Assembly (NCBI GenBank): GCA_003151655.1
Contig: PLYB01000282.1
Location: forward strand, 1-7,020
DNA: 7,020 nt
Origin: Gallionellaceae bacterium
Lineage (GTDB): Bacteria; Pseudomonadota; Gammaproteobacteria; Burkholderiales; Gallionellaceae
Direction: 5' to 3'
Shown here piece by piece: positions 1 through 4,816 of the stretch. Each line of letters begins with the position of its first letter. Positions within the stretch are counted from its first letter, which is position 1. The position numbers and the translations under genes were made by a program. Under the pieces are notes generated by a model. The model had not been told where the DNA came from. It did not search any database and saw only the letters and a program-made list of their open reading frames with translations.

Positions 1-296
1 GGAAAAGGATTGGCCTCGGTCAATCGACGCCACGCATATTCTTGCCACGGCATAACAGGCTTACCATCGGCACCGGCGGGAACTTTCTCGGTACCGCGCA
101 CGATACCCAGATAACCGCGAATATCTTCACCCGCCGGACAACTACCTTGGCAAGGAGGTGTGGACTGAATATAGGTCGGACACTTATAAGAATATCCGGC
201 CTGAAATATCACCTGATTCCAGCGGCTAACTTTGCTGTCGCCATCTTTGTAACGGCGGAAAGTAATTTTCTGCGGTGTTTCGCTTACTACTGACAT
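1..296 (-). CDS. dsrL: DsrL, N-terminal fragment (iron-sulfur flavoprotein oxidoreductase of the Dsr pathway)
   Basis: Only the first 98 codons are in the window; the gene runs off the left edge. The visible protein starts MSVVSETPQKITFRRYKDGD. It has a cysteine cluster at about residues 39, 49 and 53 (KCPTY, PPCQGSCPAGEDIRGYLG). This resembles the N-terminal Fe-S motif of the glutamate synthase small-subunit (GltD) family, to which DsrL belongs. In sulfur oxidisers DsrL is a cytoplasmic NAD(P)H-linked iron-sulfur flavoprotein that works with DsrAB during oxidation of stored sulfur; full-length family members are about 650 residues. The start is well supported: GAGGAG lies 8 nt before the ATG, and the gene begins 14 nt after the dsrK stop, which fits co-transcription in the known dsrK-dsrL order. 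The identity rests on the motif plus position, since the FAD and NAD(P)H domains are outside the window. Confidence 0.85.
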   Translation of the reverse strand, partial: MSVVSETPQKITFRRYKDGDSKVSRWNQVIFQAGYSYKCPTYIQSTPPCQGSCPAGEDIRGYLGIVRGTEKVPAGADGKPVMPWQEYAWRRLTEANPF

Positions 297-301
297 TTTC
301 T

Positions 302-310
302 ATCTCCTCG
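302..310 (-). promoter_or_regulatory. Shine-Dalgarno site of dsrL
   Basis: Read on the minus strand, the short dsrK-dsrL gap contains CGAGGAGA, ending 6 nt before the dsrL ATG. It is a near-consensus ribosome binding site. It fixes the dsrL start and supports dsrK-dsrL being one transcription unit, since the 14-nt gap leaves no room for a separate promoter outside dsrK. Confidence 0.75.
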
Positions 311-1840
311 TTATGGCTCGCCTAGCTGAATTGCGTTGCTGACTAATTGATGCACGCCGCCCACCATTCTTCTATCGAATCCATAGATGGGCATGACCTT
401 GGTAAATTGTGCTTTGCAGATGGCGCAGATGGTTGCCATGAAATTGACACCGTGTTCGTCCACGACTTGCTGCAATACTTCCATGCGCGGCAAGGCTCCC
501 TTGACACGCAACTCCAGCAAATCGTCAGTCAACAAGCCACCGCCGCCACCGCAGCAGAAGGTCTGCTCGCGCGTGGTATTGGGTGACATTTCGACGAAGT
601 TGTTGGCGACCGCCTTGATGATGTTGCGCGGAATTTCAAACTGCCCACCGGCCAGATCGCCCATGCGCGAACCTCGCGCCACGTTGCAGGAATCGTGAAA
701 AGTGATGATGTGTTTGTCGTTCTTGCTCTTGTCGAAAGTCAGCGCCTTGCGCTCGATCATGTCCCAGGTGAATTCACAGATATGCGTCGGCTGCTTATAG
801 CGATGATCGAGTTGCTTTTGCAACATCTGCGCAAAACGATCCACCTCGCTCGCGCCATCACCCACACCACTCAAGGTGTTCCAGAAACTGTAAGCCACAC
901 GCCAGGCGTGGCCGCACTCGCCCACCACGATGCGCTTCACGCCGAGTTCAAGCGCGGCTTCGCGAATGCGCAAAGCGATCTTGCGCAACTGCTCGTAGTT
1001 ACCGATGAACATGCCGAAGTTACCCGCCTCGGAAGCCATCGACGACAGCGTCCAACTGGTACCCGTGGCATGGAACACCTTGGCGTAACCGATCAAACTA
1101 TCGATATGCGGCTCGGCAAAGAAGTCGGCAGACGGCGTGATCAACAACACTTCCGCGCCCTTAACATCAATCGGAAAGCGCACGTCAATTCCCGTATCTT
1201 CTTTAACGTCTTCTTCCAAGCCCTCAAGCGTGTCAATCAACGCTGGCGCAGGAAGACCGAGATTGTTGCCGATGCGGTGTACCTTACCGATAATCTCGTT
1301 GGAATATTTCTGGCCGTAACCGACGGAATCGAGTATCTCGCGCGCCGCCATGGTAACTTCGGCAGTGTCGATACCGTAAGGACAAAACACCGAACAGCGG
1401 CGGCATTCGGAACACTGGTTGAAATAGTTGTACCACTCGTCCAGCACTTCGCGCGTCAAATCGCGTGCACCGACCAGCTTTGGGAATAGTTTTCCCGGCA
1501 AAGTAAAATAACGGCGATACACGCTGCGCATCAAATCCTGACGCGCCACCGGCATATTCTTCGGATCTTGTGTGCCGATGAAATAATGGCACTTGTCGGA
1601 GCACGCGCCGCAATGCACGCAGGCATCCATATACACTTTAAGTGAACGGTACTTGGACAGCAGTTCGCCCATCTTGGCGATGGCGCGGTCATGCCAGTCT
1701 TCCACCAGTTGTCCGGGGAAGCCGATGGCTTCGTTGATCTTATCGCTGGCGATGTATGGCCCCTTCCCTGCCATCGCGCCCGGTTTCAATGCCGGAATGA
1801 TGGGGATGATGCGGTAGGCCGGTGCAGTGACATCACTCAT
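311..1840 (-). CDS. dsrK: DsrK, cytoplasmic HdrD-like iron-sulfur subunit of the DsrMKJOP complex
   Basis: This 509-residue protein is full length for DsrK. Two classical [4Fe-4S] motifs are visible: CVHCGACSDKC (Cys74, 77, 80, 84) and CSECRRCSVFCP (Cys143, 146, 149, 153). The C-terminal half has the cysteine-rich CCG-type pattern of heterodisulfide reductase subunit D: ECGHAWR near 308-314, FHDSC near 381-385, FCCGGGGG near 428-435, and CAIC near 472-475. Such domains can hold a noncubane Fe-S centre. There are no membrane segments; DsrK is known to sit on the cytoplasmic side of the membrane complex and is thought to exchange electrons with the DsrC persulfide/trisulfide. The start ATG follows only a weak GATGAG-like ribosome site. 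dsrL follows 14 nt downstream. The oddity is upstream: the gene normally preceding dsrK, dsrM (a haem b membrane protein), is absent, and no open frame longer than a few dozen codons lies immediately 5'. Confidence 0.95.
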   Translation of the reverse strand: MSDVTAPAYRIIPIIPALKPGAMAGKGPYIASDKINEAIGFPGQLVEDWHDRAIAKMGELLSKYRSLKVYMDACVHCGACSDKCHYFIGTQDPKNMPVARQDLMRSVYRRYFTLPGKLFPKLVGARDLTREVLDEWYNYFNQCSECRRCSVFCPYGIDTAEVTMAAREILDSVGYGQKYSNEIIGKVHRIGNNLGLPAPALIDTLEGLEEDVKEDTGIDVRFPIDVKGAEVLLITPSADFFAEPHIDSLIGYAKVFHATGTSWTLSSMASEAGNFGMFIGNYEQLRKIALRIREAALELGVKRIVVGECGHAWRVAYSFWNTLSGVGDGASEVDRFAQMLQKQLDHRYKQPTHICEFTWDMIERKALTFDKSKNDKHIITFHDSCNVARGSRMGDLAGGQFEIPRNIIKAVANNFVEMSPNTTREQTFCCGGGGGLLTDDLLELRVKGALPRMEVLQQVVDEHGVNFMATICAICKAQFTKVMPIYGFDRRMVGGVHQLVSNAIQLGEP

Positions 1841-2144
1841 TTAGCGTTGCTCATCATTTACAGTTCCGACTTAATTTAGCTATCACTGCATCCCCCCGAA
1901 TCGGCGCAGTCTCGCGGGCGCTCATATCACCCGAATCTCGGCGGCTATGTTGACGCATCTGCCAAACAGAATAAATAGCCCCGTGGGGGGGCGAATCACC
2001 CCAATGGTGTTATTCGGAAGCGACCCAAGTTAGGGGTTTATCCGTTATGTCATCACATCAAATTTCAAGACTTGCGTTTACTTTGAATAATATTTTGTTG
2101 GTGTATTGAAAGTGCAGAATCCATTTGTGCTGACAGCATATTCT
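1841..2144. other. Gene-free stretch upstream of dsrK with short repeated motifs
   Basis: I find no supportable gene here. Minus-strand frames leading into dsrK are closed by stops within a few dozen codons, and none resembles DsrM. The sequence is locally GC-rich, with C/G runs and three direct copies of CGAATC (1897-1902, 1932-1937, 1992-1997) in about 100 bp. The first two copies share the wider pattern CCGAATC followed by GGCG. An inverted relative, TTATTCGG, lies near 2010-2017. The stretch must contain any dsrK promoter, but I could not pick out a convincing -35/-10 pair. It could be a remnant of a repeat or a mobile-element edge. Confidence 0.5.
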
Positions 2145-2187
2145 GCTCCTCCCCTGACAAGGGGCGGCTGGGAGGGGTTAGGGTTTG
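2145..2187. repeat. REP-like GC-rich palindromic repeat
   Basis: A C-rich/G-rich unit can fold in two ways. The compact hairpin is CCCCT (2151-2155), loop GACA, AGGGG (2160-2164). The alternative pairs CCTCCC (2148-2153) with GGGAGG (2170-2175). It is followed by GGTTAGGGTTT. Units built from CCCTAACCC-type and C-rich palindromes are common dispersed intergenic repeats in beta- and gammaproteobacteria. That this is a member is inference; only a genome-wide copy count would show it. Confidence 0.5.
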
Positions 2188-2235
2188 ATCATGATGCGCC
2201 AGCGAACTTCCGCGTGGGTACACAGACACGCCCAC

Positions 2236-2256
2236 TTGGCTGCTCTTTGTAGCCAA
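2236..2256. repeat. Short hairpin just downstream of the nuclease gene
   Basis: TTGGCT (2236-2241) and AGCCAA (2251-2256) form a 6-bp perfect stem around a 9-nt loop, starting 8 nt past the nuclease stop codon on the minus strand. No T-tract follows in the nuclease reading direction, so it is not a canonical intrinsic terminator. It could stabilise the 3' end of the message. Confidence 0.35.
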
Positions 2257-2264
2257 TCAGAAAG

Positions 2265-2819
2265 TTACTTATGATTTTCATTACCGTTTTTATTCTCAGA
2301 GTTTTTGGCTATTTCGTAACTTTCAGGTTGAGTATGGACATACTGGCTCCAAGCATTTATCCAGTTTGTTGCCATTGCGCGCTGAGCTTCCGAAAGAGGT
2401 ATTTCATTGGCGCACACCTTCTTGTAAAGCACCATTTCCAGTTGGTCTTTTTTCGCGGCTCCCCATTCGCTGTTTCGTGGCTGAGGCCACAGGTTGAGGG
2501 GATTATCGGGAGCCCCGCCAATTGAAAGCGCAATCAGGTGGTCTTCTTCGTACAGTGCAGGTTTGGTTTCCGTGTAACCGTATACATTTATTTGCAATTT
2601 CTTTAGCTTATTGGTGACGTGCGCTGGAGGCCGGATTTTTTTCGTATACCCCTTCACGCAAACAGTTTGCTGAATATTTTCTTGGGTGATACCGGGATTG
2701 ATAGCGCCGGGAGTAAGCTGCGGGTCGGGTAGATCTGCTGCCCAAGCTGAGAAAGAAATTGCCAGAGCGAATATAACTTTAAACTTCTGTGCATAAACTG
2801 ACTGCAATTCCATGCACAT
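2265..2819 (-). CDS. Predicted secreted HNH-type (beta-beta-alpha metal) nuclease
   Basis: This protein has 184 residues. An N-terminal signal peptide is visible: a basic residue pair (QKFK), a hydrophobic core (VIFALAISFSAWA) and probable cleavage after AWA, about residue 27. The mature protein begins near ADLPDPQLTPGAINPG and should act in the periplasm or outside the cell. The core reads YEEDHLIALSIGGAPDNPLNLWPQPRN (about 90-116, quoted here by its key residues): the acidic pair and His94 followed by the N-P-x-N-L-W-P segment. This is the signature of small exported HNH-like proteins of unknown biological role. Cys54 and Cys136 could form a disulfide. The C-terminal tail is low-complexity and polar. 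Two starts are possible, codon 1 or the ATG at codon 3; neither has a strong ribosome site, though GAAGGG lies 12-17 nt upstream. The substrate (DNA or RNA) cannot be told from the sequence. A lipoprotein gene lies upstream on the same strand. Confidence 0.75.
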   Translation of the reverse strand: MCMELQSVYAQKFKVIFALAISFSAWAADLPDPQLTPGAINPGITQENIQQTVCVKGYTKKIRPPAHVTNKLKKLQINVYGYTETKPALYEEDHLIALSIGGAPDNPLNLWPQPRNSEWGAAKKDQLEMVLYKKVCANEIPLSEAQRAMATNWINAWSQYVHTQPESYEIAKNSENKNGNENHK

Positions 2820-2825
2820 TGCTGC

Positions 2826-2853
2826 ACTAAACCCTTCGTGTGTGTGGTTTAGT
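2826..2853. promoter_or_regulatory. Hairpin in the leader of the nuclease gene
   Basis: ACTAAACC (2826-2833) and GGTTTAGT (2846-2853) are perfect 8-bp inverted repeats around a 12-nt loop. The structure ends 6 nt upstream of the nuclease start. On the transcript, the GAAGGG that could serve as ribosome site lies partly in the loop and partly in the stem. A role in controlling translation is therefore possible but inferred. Confidence 0.35.
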
Positions 2854-2913
2854 ACCGGCTCTGCTTGGCAGAATCACCATATTGCAATAACTCAAGTAGA
2901 TTGCTTCGTGCAT
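2827..2913 (-). CDS. Possible 28-codon leader ORF before the nuclease gene
   Basis: The minus strand reads ATG, 27 further codons, then TAG, giving MHEAIYLSYCNMVILPSRAG and a short basic tail. An AGGGGG ribosome-site-like run sits 5 nt before this ATG, better than anything before the nuclease start. The stop lies 7 nt from the nuclease ATG, close enough for translational coupling. Its end overlaps a hairpin (2826-2853). An ORF this short may be chance, and I recognise no family. If real, it would be a leader peptide or coupling cistron. Confidence 0.25.
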   Translation of the reverse strand: MHEAIYLSYCNMVILPSRAGTKPHTRRV

Positions 2914-2933
2914 GTTATCCCCCTTTGATAACA
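2913..2933. promoter_or_regulatory. 7-bp inverted repeat between lipoprotein and nuclease genes
   Basis: TGTTATC (2913-2919) and GATAACA (2927-2933) are perfect inverted repeats separated by 7 nt (CCCCTTT). The site lies 48 bp past the lipoprotein stop. Without a T-tract on the minus strand it is a poor terminator. An operator for a dimeric regulator of the nuclease gene is an alternative. The repeat also overlaps the ribosome site of the putative leader ORF. Confidence 0.3.
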
Positions 2934-2981
2934 AGTTCGTTGTATTAAACTGCTCCTTTGTTGTGGCAACTTCGCCCTTCG

Positions 2982-3926
2982 CTAGTGACTAGAGGGTCTA
3001 GAATGACTGGATATGATGTATGTATCGCCGTTTGATCTCACACAAGCACCAACCTGCCGTATTGCACTACCCATATATATCTTACATTCGACGAGGTCTC
3101 CAAAGTTTGTATTTATTGTTACTGGTCGGGTTTCAGCAGCATAAACGATTAATTGAGCATCTCTACTGTTGTTGGCAGATTCATCAATAACGTAATCGTG
3201 TACGTTACTAATCTTTGTCCGACTTGCTTGAGCCAATAGGGGCAATAATATAAAAAGCTTGGTTTGGGTTGCATCAACCGTATTTAGTTTCGATGTCGCG
3301 TAATCTATTTGCGCCATGCCTACAGATACCAAATTGACTCTGTCATTATAATAATCTAGATTATTAGCATAATATTGCGATTCATCCATTGCTTCTTGTG
3401 CTTTGCGTAAATCCTTATCTGGCGTATCTACGAACTTATTATGCATAAACTCAGTAAATCTCCCCTCTCCAATAGCTGAAAATATATTGTCATTACGTTT
3501 CTGATTCGCAGCTTCAATACTTTTTTCAGCAACATCAAGGGCAGCCAATCTCTTTCGCATTGCTACCAATCCAGGCGAATTAGCGTTGACATTACCATCG
3601 GCATCTAGCGTACCCGCAACGACTAATAAATCTTGCAATAATTTTTGTGTAGTGTTGGCAATATTGGTTGATTTAGGTGCCTCTCCAACAGCGCAGGTCG
3701 ATTGCTTCATTACATCTTTGCACGAATTGAAAATGTAAAACCCAAAGTATTTTACTCCGTTAATATTTGCGTCAATTTCTTTTGATTTAATATTAAACGT
3801 TGTCTGTATTATTTGATTGGTATGGACTGTCGCAGGAGTATTACTTTCCGTGGCACACGCAGATAAAAAGCAAGCCAACAATATCGAAAAGCGTTTGATA
3901 GTTGATTGCGGAGTGTTACTCGCCAT
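2982..3926 (-). CDS. Predicted outer-membrane lipoprotein of unknown function
   Basis: I do not recognise a family. From the chosen ATG the protein has 314 residues. It opens with a lipoprotein signal peptide: MASNTPQSTIKR, hydrophobic FSILLACF, and lipobox LSAC, with the acylated cysteine at residue 24. Ala follows that Cys, so Lol-dependent delivery to the outer membrane is expected rather than inner-membrane retention. The mature part has two cysteine pairs that could form disulfides, about 69/78 (NSCKDVMKQSTC) and 281/295. The middle, about 100-225, is rich in Ala, Lys, Glu and Gln and probably mostly helical. A longer start exists 30 nt upstream at 3956, but it adds a charged extension before the signal and has no better ribosome site. 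A TTG between them follows GGAGAGG and is also possible. The gene is clearly AT-richer than dsrK, consistent with horizontal origin. It is divergent from the GTPase gene. Confidence 0.7.
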   Translation of the reverse strand: MASNTPQSTIKRFSILLACFLSACATESNTPATVHTNQIIQTTFNIKSKEIDANINGVKYFGFYIFNSCKDVMKQSTCAVGEAPKSTNIANTTQKLLQDLLVVAGTLDADGNVNANSPGLVAMRKRLAALDVAEKSIEAANQKRNDNIFSAIGEGRFTEFMHNKFVDTPDKDLRKAQEAMDESQYYANNLDYYNDRVNLVSVGMAQIDYATSKLNTVDATQTKLFILLPLLAQASRTKISNVHDYVIDESANNSRDAQLIVYAAETRPVTINTNFGDLVECKIYMGSAIRQVGACVRSNGDTYIISSHSRPSSH

Positions 3927-3956
3927 AATCTTTTCACTCAAAATACCTCTCCCCAT

Positions 3957-4115
3957 AATTTGAGACCAGCTTCGATTCTAGCATTAATAGGTCTTGGTTC
4001 GATTTGTTCTGTTGGGAATTTGAGTCTACCCCCGCTCTCCACACCGCTCCGCAAGCAGTAATTGAAATGGGTAGCATGAACGCCACAGCTTGGAAGACGA
4101 ATTACCGAGGGAAGC
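3957..4115. other. Intergenic stretch between lipoprotein gene and MITE
   Basis: I see no supportable gene or RNA here. Short frames on both strands overlap it but have no family features. It must hold the promoter of the minus-strand lipoprotein gene. A TAGAAT hexamer near 3976-3981 on the minus strand could be a -10 box, but no good -35 accompanies it. Confidence 0.35.
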
Positions 4116-4119
4116 TTAG

Positions 4120-4218
4120 GGAAGCGCTGATTTATTCGGTTTTTCGCAGCCAAAATCAACATAACATGTCGATTAAATATGATGCGACTAAACGAATATT
4201 GAATAAATCAGCGCTTCC
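4120..4218. mobile_element. 99-bp MITE with IS5-type ends
   Basis: Perfect 18-bp terminal inverted repeats, GGAAGCGCTGATTTATTC, occupy 4120-4137 and (inverted) 4201-4218. The element is flanked on both sides by the direct repeat TTAG (4116-4119 and 4219-4222). TTAG fits the YTAR target preference of IS5-group elements, and the ends begin GGAAG as in IS5 itself. The interior of about 63 bp is AT-rich and has no transposase. It is therefore a non-autonomous miniature element that would depend on a transposase encoded elsewhere. The intact ends and target duplication indicate a fairly recent insertion. It lies between the divergent lipoprotein and GTPase genes, just upstream of the GTPase regulatory region. 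Confidence 0.88.
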
Positions 4219-4252
4219 TTAGTTTGGTCGACTAGCAAAATACCGCCCAAAT

Positions 4253-4338
4253 GCGTTGTTCATCGGTTGTTCAAATAGTGCTTGACACAGATATTATGAG
4301 CCAGTATCTTGTGCGACTGAACAACATTCGAACAACGC
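4253..4338. promoter_or_regulatory. Bipartite inverted repeat flanking the GTPase promoter (putative operator)
   Basis: The left arm (4253-4273) reads GCGTTGTTC, 4 nt, GTTGTTCA. The right arm (4318-4338) is its exact inverse, TGAACAAC, 4 nt, GAACAACGC. Each arm holds two copies of GTTGTTC spaced 4 nt apart, and only the 4-nt spacer differs between arms. The arms bracket the core promoter. The left arm should not be transcribed from it, so an RNA hairpin is unlikely. Paired protein-binding sites, perhaps with looping, fit better. No regulator gene is visible in the window. Confidence 0.6.
4282..4310 (+). promoter_or_regulatory. Sigma70-type promoter of the GTPase gene
   Basis: A perfect -35 box TTGACA (4282-4287) is followed after exactly 17 nt by a -10-like TATCTT (4305-4310, 4 of 6 consensus bases). 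Transcription would start near 4317, giving a leader of about 30 nt. The right arm of the flanking inverted repeat begins at the predicted start site, so a protein bound there could block initiation. Confidence 0.7.
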
Positions 4339-4344
4339 GGAGAG
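4339..4344 (+). promoter_or_regulatory. Ribosome binding site of the GTPase gene
   Basis: GGAGAG lies 4 nt before the ATG at 4349 (6 nt counted from the GGAG core). It supports that start and immediately follows the right operator arm. Confidence 0.7.
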
Positions 4345-4348
4345 AATA

Positions 4349-4795
4349 ATGAAAAAACAATTTGTGGCAGCACTAAGCCGGTCTCAGGGGCGGAACGCAT
4401 GGGCAGTGATCTTTCGACACCCGATTCGGATTGACCCGAACACGGGCAAAGTGGGGTTGCGGGTACGGCAAGGCCTCGGGACTGCCGATGAAGTTGAAGC
4501 CAATCAACTGAAAGATCAACTTAACCAGTTGCTGGGGGACGATTCATATTGGAGCTTGTCCGCAAAGAGCGATGCCGAAAGGCGCTTTCACCGCCGAGTT
4601 GTAGAAATATTCTTTCATGGCATGGAACCAGAGGAGAATGACTTTGGAGCTATTCGCGAGTCGATTATCACTTTACCGACTTCGCAAAATTCAGAATACA
4701 GGCGCGCACTGCTCCTTGGCACAACTGGGGCGGGCAAAACGACATTGTTGAGGCAATTGATTGGAACAGATCCAGAAACCGAGCGATTTCCGTAA
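4349..4795 (+). CDS. N-terminal fragment of the split GTPase (integrase-like N-terminus plus P-loop)
   Basis: This is the 148-residue product made if translation stops at the TAA. Residues 1-65 read like the N-terminal region of tyrosine integrases (an arm-binding-type fold): GRNAWAVIFRHP, then RVRQGLGTADEVEA, then NQLLGDD. The pattern is W-x-V-x-F-R...G-L-G-T-x-D-x-x-E-A...L. No recombinase catalytic residues follow. Residues 75-115 form a charged linker. The fragment then ends just after the Walker A motif GTTGAGKTT (124-132) and the helix LLRQLIGTDPETERFP. It lacks G3 and G4 and should not hydrolyse GTP by itself. The gene has its own strong promoter and ribosome site. The integrase resemblance is my reading of the pattern and could be superficial. 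Confidence 0.6.
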   Translation: MKKQFVAALSRSQGRNAWAVIFRHPIRIDPNTGKVGLRVRQGLGTADEVEANQLKDQLNQLLGDDSYWSLSAKSDAERRFHRRVVEIFFHGMEPEENDFGAIRESIITLPTSQNSEYRRALLLGTTGAGKTTLLRQLIGTDPETERFP

Positions 4796-4816
4796 ACATC
4801 GTCGGCAAAGACAACT

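Noticed and set aside
42..293. 83-codon plus-strand frame
   Set aside because: It is antisense to the start of dsrL, which has cysteine motifs and a good ribosome site.
695..1489. 264-codon open frame on the plus strand
   Set aside because: It lies wholly antisense to dsrK, whose Fe-S motifs prove the minus-strand frame. The plus-strand translation has no family features.
2033..2070. GGGGTTTATCCG... as a possible Tn3-type terminal repeat
   Set aside because: Only the leading GGGG fits. The expected TAAG end at about 38 bp is absent and no partner repeat is visible.
2065..2256. 63-codon minus-strand frame between dsrK and the nuclease gene
   Set aside because: It runs through the REP-like palindrome and a hairpin, has no clear ribosome site and no recognisable protein feature. 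It is more likely repeat-derived non-coding DNA.
3985..4060. tRNA-like fragments (GGTTCGATT on the plus strand, GACTCAAATTC on the minus strand)
   Set aside because: The TpsiC-like and anticodon-like pieces are on opposite strands and no cloverleaf can be drawn, so this is neither a tRNA nor a clear att remnant.
3938..4222. Short frames on both strands (3938-4162 minus, 4004-4222 plus)
   Set aside because: Both run into the MITE, whose terminal repeats account for part of the frame. The minus one also overlaps the lipoprotein start. Neither has a family motif.
4349..4560. Tyrosine recombinase gene
   Set aside because: The N-terminus resembles an integrase arm-binding pattern, but no R-H-R-Y catalytic domain follows. 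The frame continues into a P-loop GTPase.
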